Assembly (NCBI RefSeq): GCF_900206265.1
Contig: NZ_LT907782.1
Coordinates: forward strand, 310,001-374,000
Direction of reading: 5' to 3'
Origin: Nitrosomonas ureae
GTDB lineage: Bacteria > Pseudomonadota > Gammaproteobacteria > Burkholderiales > Nitrosomonadaceae
Length of the DNA stretch: 64,000 nt
Under the pieces are notes generated by a model. The model was not told where the DNA came from and did not search any database. It was given only the letters and a program-made list of their open reading frames with translations. The position numbers and the translations under genes were made by a program. This document shows, piece after piece, positions 28,694 to 37,865 of this stretch; the first letter of the stretch is position 1; each line of letters begins with the position of its first letter.

Positions 28694-28844
28694 AGGGAGG
28701 GATACCGCAAGTAAATCAAATCATATACTTCTGAACGAATAGCAAAAAATTCAACCTGCCTATTCCAGTTCAATATACTTCGCAAACATGGCTGATCGAA
28801 CACGATCTGTTGTCAATATTAGTTTGCGATGTCTGTAAAATCAA

Positions 28845-28941
28845 TGTGACAAAATGTCGCACTACTCCAAAATTTAAACAAAAGCCTGATACAAATTGAT
28901 CTTTCGAGAATCTTGATTGCAAGGTGCGACAATTTGTCGCA
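28845..28941. promoter_or_regulatory. Paired palindromic operator-like sites
   Basis: Site 2 at 28925-28941, TGCGACAATTTGTCGCA, is a perfect 17-base palindrome. Site 1 at 28845-28861, TGTGACAAAATGTCGCA, is the same sequence with two arm-symmetry breaks. Their centres are 80 bases apart, upstream of the YcnI-like gene. They look like binding sites for one dimeric regulator, possibly with looping. The regulator is unknown. The rest of 28694-29135 holds no gene I can support. Confidence 0.6.
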
Positions 28942-29135
28942 TTGTAATTCATGATCGGGGGTTGGATAATCCAGTCAGCGGATAGAGTAAATGAGAATAC
29001 ATTGAATGCGGTAAGTACAATGTGAAACTGTGGTTTCAAGATTCTAGAAGCTTAAGACAAAGATTGCATTGGGTTGCAAAAATCAGAAAAAACAGAGTAT
29101 CAGATTCATCTGAACTAACGAAAAGAGGAATTGGA

Positions 29136-29873
29136 ATGGCAAGCCATAATAAAATTAAATTTGTAGCAGGCTCAGTGATTGCTGCGGCAATATCAGTCAT
29201 CGGGCAAAATGTATTCGCGCATACTGTGCTTGAAGTACCGTCTATCGCTGAAGGTGTCAGAGCATCGAATAATGTTGTCGTCGGACATGGTTGTGGGGAA
29301 ATCAATGTCATCGGTACCAGCGTAGTGTTCCCTGATGGCGTGGATTCGACCATCACCGTTGATGGTCAGCCGCATACCGGTGCGTTGACCGATTTTATCC
29401 AAAACTGGGGAAACTTGAATCAGAAAATATTTAGCAAAGCTGTCTTTACCTTTCAGGGTGAAAAAGTGGATGCCAATGGCAATGTTTCCGGTTTCTGGGC
29501 CGGCGGTGGCGATTCCTTACCGCATGATATGGCAGGTTTTATTCCTTTTAGAACCAGCGCAGCGATTATCGAACCAACCTCTTGCGCAGCCAGCGTGAAA
29601 TTCCATGTATCGATCGTCGATATTTGTGAAATTACACCGGTTGATGGATTTAGTGATGAAACAGTTAATCGGTGGACCCTGGCGGGATTGGGCACACCTT
29701 ATGATCGCCCGGAAGATGGTGCAGCTTCATTGACTATTACACGGAGCGAAACTAATCCTTTGCCGGAGTCTTGTGGAGGAACAGGTCAGGTTGTTGAAGT
29801 TAAGCCATCAGCAGCGCAAATCAATCGGGATATGCCAATTATTTTTAATGGCAGTCAAGTTTGGCCGCAATAA
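29136..29873 (+). CDS. YcnI-like (DUF1775-type) secreted copper-binding protein
   Basis: A 245-residue exported protein; ATG 29136 follows GAGGAATTGGA and gives a signal peptide ending NVFA, so the mature protein starts with His (HTVLEVPS). The motif VVVGHGCG, then SVVFPDGVDST, is the hallmark of the YcnI/DUF1775 family, which is known to bind Cu(II) through its mature N-terminal His. The WNG-type tryptophan regions (QNWGNLN, GFWAGGG) and the cysteines CGE, TSCAAS, DICE and ESCGG may form disulfides. It heads a six-gene co-directional cluster ending with ApbE. Copper binding is inferred from the family. Confidence 0.72.
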   Translation: MASHNKIKFVAGSVIAAAISVIGQNVFAHTVLEVPSIAEGVRASNNVVVGHGCGEINVIGTSVVFPDGVDSTITVDGQPHTGALTDFIQNWGNLNQKIFSKAVFTFQGEKVDANGNVSGFWAGGGDSLPHDMAGFIPFRTSAAIIEPTSCAASVKFHVSIVDICEITPVDGFSDETVNRWTLAGLGTPYDRPEDGAASLTITRSETNPLPESCGGTGQVVEVKPSAAQINRDMPIIFNGSQVWPQ

Positions 29874-29898
29874 TTTGCACCATACTCTATAGGCAAGG

Positions 29899-29930
29899 CG
29901 ATCGCAGGCGTGTAAAAACGTCCGCGATTG
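29899..29930 (+). other. Intergenic mRNA hairpin
   Basis: ATCGCAGGCGT (29901-29911) pairs with ACGTCCGCGAT (29918-29928) with two mismatches and a six-base AT-rich loop; outer CG and GT pairs extend it. Located 26 bases after the YcnI-like stop, with no T-run, it may stabilise the first message end or reduce read-through inside the cluster. Confidence 0.35.
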
Positions 29931-29980
29931 GAACATTAAAGGTGGTAATTAAGTATGAAAGCTATCGATGAGGTATGATC

Positions 29981-30427
29981 ATGGCACAACTATTTTTCCA
30001 AAAAGCATTAACCATTATTTTTACTTTAACTGCGCTTGGGGTTGCAGGTGTCAGTCATGCACATGATGCCGGGGCCACTATGGATCCTGAGGGTAATATC
30101 GCCAGTTTTACCGGCTATGCGCAAGTTACTTGTTCCTTGGATACTCACCGTTTGGTTGCCAGTGTTCAGGATACTTCGTTGCCACAAGCTAATTTATTCG
30201 TAAATTTGCAGATGATTAAAGGGATCAACGCAATCAGCACGACCGATCCGGTTTCCGGCGATGGCGTTTCTAGTCCCGAAGTGAGTATAGCGGGCGGTGG
30301 TGGCGTATATCTTTTGCTGGTGAATAAAACCGGTCCGGGTCCGCGCTCTTTTATTGTGTCATATCATTGTATGTCCATTAATAATGAGCATACGAACACG
30401 GATATCAAGGTTAATCAATTCCAATAA
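29981..30427 (+). CDS. Small secreted protein with mature N-terminal His
   Basis: A 148-residue secreted protein; ATG 29981 is preferred to 29975 since AGG lies too close to the latter. The signal peptide ends VSHA, and the mature sequence begins HDAGATMDPEG. Two cysteines (VTCSL and YHCMS) may form a disulfide in a predicted beta-sandwich; GGGGVYLLLVNKTGPGPRSF is a characteristic glycine-rich turn. No family is recognised. Its position between a YcnI-like protein and a thioredoxin suggests a role in extracytoplasmic metal or disulfide chemistry. Confidence 0.65.
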   Translation: MAQLFFQKALTIIFTLTALGVAGVSHAHDAGATMDPEGNIASFTGYAQVTCSLDTHRLVASVQDTSLPQANLFVNLQMIKGINAISTTDPVSGDGVSSPEVSIAGGGGVYLLLVNKTGPGPRSFIVSYHCMSINNEHTNTDIKVNQFQ

Positions 30428-30479
30428 TAGTTTTTATTTCTTCGTATCATAGTGTTATAGGATCATTGAGGTATTAGCT

Positions 30480-30980
30480 ATGAAAAAAATTAAATTCTTT
30501 TGCTTTGCTGTTGCATTGCTATTCCTGTTTGCAAGTCCGTCTTTCGCGGAGCATCTGGAGCGGGCATCGTCTTCTTGTCACTTGACTACACTGGATGGTG
30601 AACCCACCTATGATCTGCAGGAATTGAAAGGTAAAGTGGTCTACATGGATTTTTGGGCGTCGTGGTGTCCGCCATGCATAAAATCTTTCCCGTTTCTGAA
30701 TCAATTGGAGCAGGATTTGAAGGATGAAGGTTTGCATGTGGTCGGTATCAACTTGGATGAAAAAGTTACCGATGCGCAAGCATTTCTTGCCAAAAACCCG
30801 GTTGATTTTTCGATTGTTGCGGATCCCAGTAAACAATGCGCCCAGGTATTTGAGCTGATGGCGATGCCAACATCGTATTTGATCGATCGCAATGGAAACA
30901 TTCGCCATGTTCATCAAGGATTTCGTTCGGGTGAGTCAGAAGAATTACGTGCGCTGATTACACAATTACTGAAAGAGTAG
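30480..30980 (+). CDS. TlpA-like periplasmic thioredoxin
   Basis: A 166-residue thioredoxin-fold protein with a signal peptide (cut after FAEH region, SPSFA) and redox motif WCPPC (Cys63, Cys66). The fold includes VVYMDFWASWCPPC, VVGINLDE and the cis-proline MAMPTSYLIDRNG. Such proteins reduce disulfides, often in cytochrome or copper-site maturation. It belongs to a conserved co-directional group with DUF4266, DUF3570 and ApbE genes. Confidence 0.9.
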   Translation: MKKIKFFCFAVALLFLFASPSFAEHLERASSSCHLTTLDGEPTYDLQELKGKVVYMDFWASWCPPCIKSFPFLNQLEQDLKDEGLHVVGINLDEKVTDAQAFLAKNPVDFSIVADPSKQCAQVFELMAMPTSYLIDRNGNIRHVHQGFRSGESEELRALITQLLKE

Positions 30981-31016
30981 ATCCTTGGCCTCAAGATTTG
31001 CGTATTTCCAACTCCA

Positions 31017-31253
31017 ATGATCAGACGAAATAATCGCGTTATAATTGCGCACTATTTAATTCTTGCAGTGTGTGCTGTTTTGTCAGGCTGCAAGAGCGTG
31101 GCGCCTTGGGAGCGTGGCAATCTGGCAAAAATGCAGATGGAAATAGATCCCCATCCTTTGCAAAGCGAACTCCAATCCCACAACTATAGCAGCCGGGAAG
31201 CAGCGCCCAGTCATAAATCCTCTTCCGGTGGCGGGGGGTGTGGCTGCTATTAA
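31017..31253 (+). CDS. DUF4266 small lipoprotein
   Basis: A 78-residue lipoprotein: signal peptide ending VLSGC (Cys25), followed at once by the family's KSVAPWERGNLAKMQM motif, a polar linker, and a glycine-rich tail GGGGCGCY. The terminal two cysteines are typical of DUF4266 and may bind a metal or be the target of modification. It is 36 bases downstream of the TlpA-like gene and 40 bases upstream of the DUF3570 gene. No function is established. Confidence 0.88.
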   Translation: MIRRNNRVIIAHYLILAVCAVLSGCKSVAPWERGNLAKMQMEIDPHPLQSELQSHNYSSREAAPSHKSSSGGGGCGCY

Positions 31254-31293
31254 AGCTAAGTTCTTTCCGGAATGGCCATTGAGGTAACACAAT

Positions 31294-34010
31294 TTGCATC
31301 GAAACAGTAAGAAGCCTCAGCGTCAGCGCGGATATCGGTCATTCATCAGCACCACGGAGTTAGTTCCATCAGCAAAATCAAGAAATACACTCCAGGCATT
31401 GACTTCCGCAGCATTGGTTTTGCCCGGCTTGTTATTATCGCCGGAGCATGCAACAGGAAAAGATCGGGTCAATTTTCAATACAGCCGTTATCAGGAAGGC
31501 GAGCGCAATCTATTTGGCGCACCCAATAATTTAAAACCCATTTCCGCTGATGTTTTGCACGGTAGCGGGATTTTTTCGCTCAGCGACCGCACCAAATTTA
31601 CGTTTGGATATACCCAAGACACGTGGTCCGGTGCAACGCCGGTCACTATTACGCCATTGGCCACCGATGGGGGTAATCGTCCCTATACAGTTAATGGGAC
31701 AGTGGTTGGTGCTTCGCCCATTCTCAACAGCAATATACTTTTAGACCAGGATTTGAATCCTATCGGACGCGATCCCATCACCAAGCAATTAACGGGCGAT
31801 GTGGATACCCGATCAGTATTGGTAATGTCGTCAGCTTCTCCGGAAACACGCCGCCAGGCTAATTTTGGATTGAGTCATGAATGGAATGAGGCAGCAATCA
31901 ATGTGGGGGGGGATTCTCCCGGGAAAGGGATTATCAATCAAGTTTTGGTTCTATTGGCGGGCGGTTGGATTTTAATCAGAAACTCACCAGTGTTAAATGG
32001 GGAGGGGGTTATACATCCAGCAAGATTGGCGCCATTCTCGATCATGATTCATCGCCCTATATCACCAAAACTGCGTATGAGTCGCAGATTGTCAGGCGCA
32101 GCGGTTCGGAGATTCTGCGAGGCGACCGGCAAGATTGGGTAACGAATATTGGTTTAACCCAGGTACTTAACAAGAACGCATTGATCGATGCCAATATTAG
32201 TTATACGCACAGTTCCGGCTTCCTGGAAAATCCCTATAAGGCTACTTCGATCATTTTTATTGATCCGGCTAACTTGAACAACAATTCAATTACGGGTGAT
32301 GTACGTGCATTGATCGAGCAACGTCCCGATAGACGTAATCAGGTTGCTCTGAATGCCAAATACATTCAATATATCAATCCGTTTAATGCCGCGATGCATG
32401 TGGGTTACCGGTTATCGGTTGACGATTGGGGGGTCAATACGCATACGTTTGATGCCAGCTGGGTGCAACCGATTGGCAGCAGTGGGTGGACGCTGACACC
32501 GCGGATTCGTTACTACTCGCAAGATTCTGCCAGTTTTTACCAACCTTATTTATTTTCTCAACAAGCCTTCAATAAGCAAGCTGTGGATAATTTAGGGCGG
32601 AAAGTCTGGATTGATCAAAATAATCCTGCACGTCAATATTTTGGCGAGACTCAATTTGATCTGGTTGATCAAAATGGCAATCCGGTCGACCTCTCGGTTG
32701 GTGCTGCGCCTAAAATGGTTGCATATGATTCCGGAAAATTACCCGATCATTTCTCCAGCGATCATCGTCTGGCGGGATTTGGCGCATTAAGCGGTGGTGT
32801 GATATTAAATAAAATGCTCGGCAAAGGCGTCGCGCTGGAAGCCGGTTTTGAATACTATACCCGCGCGAGCTCGATGCAGGTTGGCAGTGGTGGGAACAAC
32901 AGTTTTGCCGATTTTGATTATTATGTGGCAAATGCAGCGATAAAGTTTGATATTGAACCGGCCACTTCCCTGCCCATGGTTGGTTCCGGTGGGTCTTCCA
33001 CATCGCATGCGCATGCGTCGCCGCATCATCACGCCCAACCTCCCGCAGGGGTTATGTTTGGTCATATGCTCGATAAATCCGGAGATTTCATGGCAGGCTA
33101 TCGATTTATGTACAATTGGACCGGTGGAAATATGATGCAGGGTACGCACAAGGTGAATGATCAAACTATTGTCGACCAGGGTTGCAACAGCGAATCTTGC
33201 CGGTTTGTGCCGACATTCATGGATATGCGCATGCATATGGTTGATCTCATGTATGCCCCGACGCAGTGGTTCAACGTCATGTTAATGCCGACATTTATGG
33301 ATATGGATATGAATTTGCGCAGGCTGGACGGGGCTCCGTCCCCTAAACCGGGCGTACATGAACATACCGGTGCGGCCGGGCATGAGACCGGCGCAGTGGG
33401 AGATACTTATTTTTCATCACTGATAAAATTGCTGGATATTCCCGGTCATCGTGTACACGTGAATCTTGGATTCAGCGCACCGACTGGAAAAGTGGATATC
33501 GAACTTCGCCGCATCGCTAAGATTGATGGTGGATTGATCCATTTCGGCATGCAATTGGGGAGTGGCACCTGGGATTTTACCCCGAGCCTGACTTATGCGG
33601 GTGACCATAACCGTTGGTCGTGGGGTACGCAATTCAGCGGTATCAAGCGTCTGGAAGCACAAAATAAATCCGGCTATCGCTTGGGTGACCAGTTTCAGGC
33701 GACAACCTGGGGCGGCTACGACTTGATACATTGGTTGACTGCCACAGTACGAGGTGCTTACACATGGCAAGATGCGATACATCGGGATTTTAACCAATTC
33801 AATGCGCGTATCGGCCCAATGGATTTTCCATCCAATTACGGCGGACAATTTTTTGATCTGGGGTTTGGTGTCAATGCGCGGATTCCAGACGGTCGCTTTG
33901 CCGGAAACCGGTTCGGAGTTGAGTGGTTACAACCCGTCAGGAGCGATTTCAATGGATTTCAGCTTGATCGGCAGGGAATGTTATCAGCAACCTGGAGTTA
34001 TCAGTTTTAA
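31294..34010 (+). CDS. DUF3570 outer-membrane protein fused to a His/Met-rich barrel, frameshifted
   Basis: The first frame (TTG 31294, GAGGT before it) runs to 32142 and the second to 34010. They join by a -1 shift at a run of eight Gs (31905-31912): a ninth G would give a continuous 905-residue protein reading NVGGGFSRE across the joint. The N-terminal ~500 residues match DUF3570 barrels (KDRVNFQYSRYQEGE, GGRLDFNQKLTSVK). The last ~330 residues form a second barrel-like part with a His-rich linker (AHASPHHHAQPP, about 568-582) and Met-rich strands (PTFMDMRMHM, PTFMDMDM), suggestive of copper binding. The C terminus WSYQF suits BAM insertion. As sequenced, only a truncated 282-residue product would be made. 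Confidence 0.8.
31905..31912 (+). repeat. G8 homopolymer at the frameshift
   Basis: Eight consecutive Gs within the DUF3570 gene. Nine (or six) would restore the frame. This length is prone to slippage in cells and to error in sequencing, so the tract is either a phase-variation switch or an artefact. Confidence 0.85.
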
Positions 34011-34060
34011 ACGGATTGAGTCATTAAATAATAATTTACCGGATGGTCGTTTGATATGTG

Positions 34061-34966
34061 ATGACGCAATTAAAGTATTATCACTATGATTTCAGTGCAA
34101 TGGGCTCGCCTTGCTCGATCCAGCTTTACGCCCGTCATGAAAAAAAGGTCAAGTACGCCGCCAAATTAGTTATAGATGATGTATATCGCCTGGAAGCAAA
34201 ATACTCTCGATACCGCACTGACAGCTTTCTATCCGATATAAACCGCATTGCAAAGCAGGGCGGTCACATTGGTGTCGATGATGAAACTGCCGGATTGCTT
34301 GATTATGCCAACACTTGTTATCAGCAAAGCGATGGCTTGTTTGACATCACTTCCGGGATTTTGCGGCGCGCCTGGAATTTTAAGTCTGGAAATATACCTG
34401 ATCCGGAAGTGATTCAATTGCTTCTAAATAAAATAGGCTGGCATAAAATCAGTTGGCAGCGCCCGGTTCTGAAGTTTATGGCTCCGGATATGGAAATTGA
34501 TTTCGGCGGGGTGGTCAAGGAATACGCTGTTGATCGTGCTGCTTCATTATGCTGGGATGCCGGCATACATCATGGACTGATTAATCTTGGAGGGGATATC
34601 AGAGTCATCGGAGCGCATCCGGACACCAGTCCTTGGCGTATTGCCATCCGCCATCCGCGTAATCCGGAGGGTATACTGCAAACACTTTTACTGCATTCCG
34701 GCGCATTGGCTAGCAGCGGGGATTATGAACGGTGCATCACACTGAATGGTATTCGATATGGTCATGTGCTCAATCCAAAAACCGGCTGGCCAGTGCATTA
34801 TATGGCGGCAGTCAGCGTATTGGGTGAATTCTGCGTGGTTGCCGGCAGTGCGTCGACTATTGGCATGTTGAAAGGAGAGGATGGAGCCGAATGGCTCAAT
34901 ACTTTGGGTTTGCCACACCTGTGGGTAAATGTGAATGGGGAATCCGGAGGGTCATTGATGGCGTAA
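34061..34966 (+). CDS. apbE: FAD:protein FMN transferase (ApbE)
   Basis: A 301-residue ApbE-family protein that attaches FMN covalently to threonine in exported target proteins. Motifs: AMGSPCSIQLY, DIDFGGVVKEYAVDRA (with Glu for the usual Gly of KG), LGGDIRVIG, SSGDYER, HVLNPKTGWPV. ATG 34061 is favoured over GTG 34058. No signal peptide or lipobox is visible, whereas ApbE is usually periplasmic or lipid-anchored. The partner target is expected in the same cluster, but no clear D-x-x-[ST]-G-A-T motif was seen in the neighbouring proteins. It closes the six-gene cluster. Confidence 0.9.
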   Translation: MTQLKYYHYDFSAMGSPCSIQLYARHEKKVKYAAKLVIDDVYRLEAKYSRYRTDSFLSDINRIAKQGGHIGVDDETAGLLDYANTCYQQSDGLFDITSGILRRAWNFKSGNIPDPEVIQLLLNKIGWHKISWQRPVLKFMAPDMEIDFGGVVKEYAVDRAASLCWDAGIHHGLINLGGDIRVIGAHPDTSPWRIAIRHPRNPEGILQTLLLHSGALASSGDYERCITLNGIRYGHVLNPKTGWPVHYMAAVSVLGEFCVVAGSASTIGMLKGEDGAEWLNTLGLPHLWVNVNGESGGSLMA

Positions 34967-35040
34967 GCAGAAATATATGATTTGGCTCTACCTATTTTCT
35001 GAAAAATGATTAAACTGCTAGAGTTTAATTACATTCATTA

Positions 35041-36291
35041 ATGAGCCATTTTATGACACTAGGGTATTTTAATTTAGCCATCCTGACCAGCGTTGCAACG
35101 CTGTTTTTTTGTGTATCTACTGTCAAAGCACAACCGGAAGAATGCGTTGATTTGACGGCACCCGTTACGTTGATTGAGTCCAGTGGTTTGGTGTGTTTGC
35201 AAAAAATTATCGTGAGCGATTCATTTGGTGATCAGATATATAAAGCATCGTTACAGTGGTTGGGGGTGGATAATCCGAACCGGTTTTTATTGCTGAGCGC
35301 AGAGTTCGACGATGCTTCCGAAGCGCATAGCCCAACGTTTTCTTTTCTCACAGGCGTGCTGACTTTGCCTAAGGTTGATTTTCCCAAGCGTTATGGGACG
35401 GAGCGTTATACGGTGAGCTTGAGCTGGGTGACCGATGCCGATGATGCGACAGTGGATGCCGTTTCCGTGTTCGAACTGAATTCGGTCGCGGTGTACAACA
35501 ATCCCGATTATGTGCCCAATGTCACTTGGAAACCCTATGGTATGTTGTTTCCTGAAGAACGGCGTGCGGTCGATTTGCTGGCACAGTCCATTCCTTATGC
35601 GCAACTCGCTGACGCCATATACGATTTTGATAACGTAACGATTGGTTCCTGGGAGCTGATTGAATCCACTGGGACAAGTTCGGGGATGGATGCAGGCGTT
35701 TTTATAGATCGTGATACGGGCGAATTGGCACTGGTATTCCGTGGCACGGAAACGTGCGATTTTCCATGCTCATTTAAGGAACTGGAAGATACCGCACGGG
35801 ATGCCATAGCGGATATCGCCATAGGTACGGGGACGGTGAGTGATCAGTTTAAAGATGCCTTTAGATTTGCTCAGGATGTGGTCAAGCGGAATCCCGGTGT
35901 AAAAATCACAGTAGTGGGACATTCATTAGGCGGTGGGTTAGCGCAAGCGATTGGTGCTGCTCTGGGATTGAAAACATTTGCATTCAATTCCTCTCCCGTT
36001 CCGGATCACTTTTTTGACACTTATACTGTTTCATTGAGCAATGAACAATTGCAAGAATTAATTCATGTGATTGCCGATGTCCATGACCCGGTCTCCAATA
36101 CCGATGAAACAGGAAAGATATATTTGGATTCGCATCATGTCACACCCTTGATTCAATTTAATTTTGAGTTGCGAGAGATTTTACCTACTCGCAATGTGGA
36201 TCTGGAAGACTTGAGGTTTGGCCGCCATAGTATTGCCAGGCTCACCGATAATGCGACCAAGCTCATGGCTATTTATCAAGAAGGGTGGTAA
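35041..36291 (+). CDS. Secreted class-3-lipase-like protein
   Basis: A 416-residue secreted protein. The signal peptide ends TVKAQ; the C-terminal ~220 residues are a fungal-lipase-type (class 3) alpha/beta-hydrolase domain with nucleophile elbow GHSLGGGLAQA, preceded by LVFRGTETCD (typical oxyanion/FRGT motif); VIADVHDPVSN and DSHHVTP give candidate Asp and His. The first ~180 residues form an extra beta-rich domain of unknown type. The substrate (lipid, polyester) is not known. It stands alone, 75 bases after ApbE. Confidence 0.85.
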   Translation: MSHFMTLGYFNLAILTSVATLFFCVSTVKAQPEECVDLTAPVTLIESSGLVCLQKIIVSDSFGDQIYKASLQWLGVDNPNRFLLLSAEFDDASEAHSPTFSFLTGVLTLPKVDFPKRYGTERYTVSLSWVTDADDATVDAVSVFELNSVAVYNNPDYVPNVTWKPYGMLFPEERRAVDLLAQSIPYAQLADAIYDFDNVTIGSWELIESTGTSSGMDAGVFIDRDTGELALVFRGTETCDFPCSFKELEDTARDAIADIAIGTGTVSDQFKDAFRFAQDVVKRNPGVKITVVGHSLGGGLAQAIGAALGLKTFAFNSSPVPDHFFDTYTVSLSNEQLQELIHVIADVHDPVSNTDETGKIYLDSHHVTPLIQFNFELREILPTRNVDLEDLRFGRHSIARLTDNATKLMAIYQEGW

Positions 36292-36480
36292 CGAACGATT
36301 ACTTCAAGCATTGAAATCATTTCCCTTGGGAACGGCGAATGTGTTGGAAATACACAATTGATTTCGCACAATGATAGGGTACTCAATAGCATAATTGGAT
36401 ATAAGTCAGCCGGATAGTTGCAATTTATTGCTTGATTCCTTGTCTGATAACGATGTCATGAATCAACAAGAGAATGCACG

Positions 36481-37272
36481 ATGACAACTATTCGTTCTCC
36501 CGCAGTCGCCGGACTTTTTTATCCTGCTGATGAACACCAGTTGAGGCAGGATGTGCAATTCCTGCTTGAAAAAGCAGATCGGCATGACCTAAAGTCAAAA
36601 GCTTTAATCGTTCCACATGCCGGATATCAATATTCAGGTGCCATTGCGGCAGCAGCTTATGCCAGTTTGCGCGTGGCCGCTGCAAACATAAAGCGCGTAG
36701 TACTGTTAGGGCCAGCACATCGGGTAGCTATGCAAGGTCTGGCTTTGCCAGGTGTGGATGTTTTTACCACCCCACTGGGCGGCGTAAACGTGGATACCGA
36801 TTTAGTTAATGCAATCGCTCATTTGCCGCAAGTCAGCATTAGCAGAGCAGCCCATGCATTGGAGCATTCTCTGGAAGTGCAGCTTCCGTTCCTGCAAAGT
36901 GTATTGAATGAATTCACCCTCCTGCCATTAGCGATTGGTATGGCATCAGCCGAAGAAGTGGCTGAAGTGTTGGATTATCTCTGGGGGGGTGAAGAAACGT
37001 TGATTGTGATCAGTTCCGACTTGTCGCATTTTTTACCCTATGCAACTGCGCAGCATATCGATAATCAAACAGTGCAATTCATCCTGCAATTACAGCAGCC
37101 GATTGCATCCGATCATGCCTGTGGAAGCATAGCGATCAATGGTTTGATAATTGCAGCGCAGAAACACGGCTTAATACCGCATTTGCTGGATTTGAGGAAT
37201 TCCGGAGATACCGCGGGAACCCGTGATCAAGTAGTCGGTTACGCAGCTATTGCGTTTGGCCAAAGAAAGTAA
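36481..37272 (+). CDS. amrB: AmmeMemoRadiSam system protein B (MEMO1 family)
   Basis: A 263-residue MEMO-family protein, related in fold to class III extradiol dioxygenases. Visible motifs are SPAVAGLFYPAD, PHAGYQYSGAIAAAAYAS, LGPAHR, HALEHSLEVQLPFLQ and ISSDLSHFLPY; the histidines are the usual potential metal ligands. It is the first gene of the trio with AMMECR1 (two bases away) and a radical SAM enzyme. In bacteria the pathway and substrate are still unknown. Confidence 0.95.
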   Translation: MTTIRSPAVAGLFYPADEHQLRQDVQFLLEKADRHDLKSKALIVPHAGYQYSGAIAAAAYASLRVAAANIKRVVLLGPAHRVAMQGLALPGVDVFTTPLGGVNVDTDLVNAIAHLPQVSISRAAHALEHSLEVQLPFLQSVLNEFTLLPLAIGMASAEEVAEVLDYLWGGEETLIVISSDLSHFLPYATAQHIDNQTVQFILQLQQPIASDHACGSIAINGLIIAAQKHGLIPHLLDLRNSGDTAGTRDQVVGYAAIAFGQRK

Positions 37273-37274
37273 TC

Positions 37275-37865
37275 ATGGTGTGTGATAACGCTCCACAAGG
37301 AGGAATTTTACTGCAAATTGCACGTGCATCTATTGCACGTGCCTTGCATGTTCCTTGTGCGGCGGTAGCTGTGGAGGAACATATGTCTTGGCTGTGTAAG
37401 CCGGGAGCAACTTTTGTCACTTTAATTCAATACGGTGAATTGCGAGGTTGTGCCGGTTCTCTAAAGGCGTATGATCCAGTGCTTGAAGATGTTAGCAATA
37501 ATGCGGTCATCGCTGCATTGCATGATCCTCGTTTCTTGCCGCTGGTAAAGAATGAGCTCGATACAATAAAGATTGAAGTTTCATTGTTATCGCAATTGCA
37601 GCTAATAAATTTTACCAGCGAAGCCGATGCCTTAGCCCAATTGCATCCGAATATTGATGGCATTGTGCTCGAATATGAGCTTCATCGCAGCACATTTCTG
37701 CCTCAGGTATGGGAAGACCTGCCTGAACCTCGACAATTTCTTGCCAAGCTAAAACTGAAAGCCCGTTTATCTGAAGATTTCTGGTCTGAGAAGATTCAGT
37801 TATCTCGATATACTGTCAGAAAATGGCGGGAAATAGATAATTTTAAGGAGTGTGCACATGGATGA
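37275..37865 (+). CDS. amrA: AmmeMemoRadiSam system protein A (AMMECR1 family)
   Basis: A 196-residue AMMECR1-domain protein. The diagnostic stretch is GELRGCAGSLKAY (LRGCxG), with VWEDLPEPRQFLAKLKLKA at the C terminus. It begins two bases after the MEMO gene, and its end overlaps the radical SAM gene start (ATG 37858, TGA within GGATGA), implying coupled translation. Function in bacteria is unknown. Confidence 0.95.
   Translation: MVCDNAPQGGILLQIARASIARALHVPCAAVAVEEHMSWLCKPGATFVTLIQYGELRGCAGSLKAYDPVLEDVSNNAVIAALHDPRFLPLVKNELDTIKIEVSLLSQLQLINFTSEADALAQLHPNIDGIVLEYELHRSTFLPQVWEDLPEPRQFLAKLKLKARLSEDFWSEKIQLSRYTVRKWREIDNFKECAHG

Noticed and set aside
28770..29039. 89-codon minus-strand frame covering the palindromes
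   Set aside because: No ribosome site or family; it overlaps operator-like DNA. A non-coding leftward transcript is the better explanation if anything is expressed.
31294..34010. Programmed ribosomal frameshift in the DUF3570 gene
   Set aside because: The run of Gs lacks a standard slippery heptamer context and downstream stem; tract-length variation or sequencing error explains it more simply.
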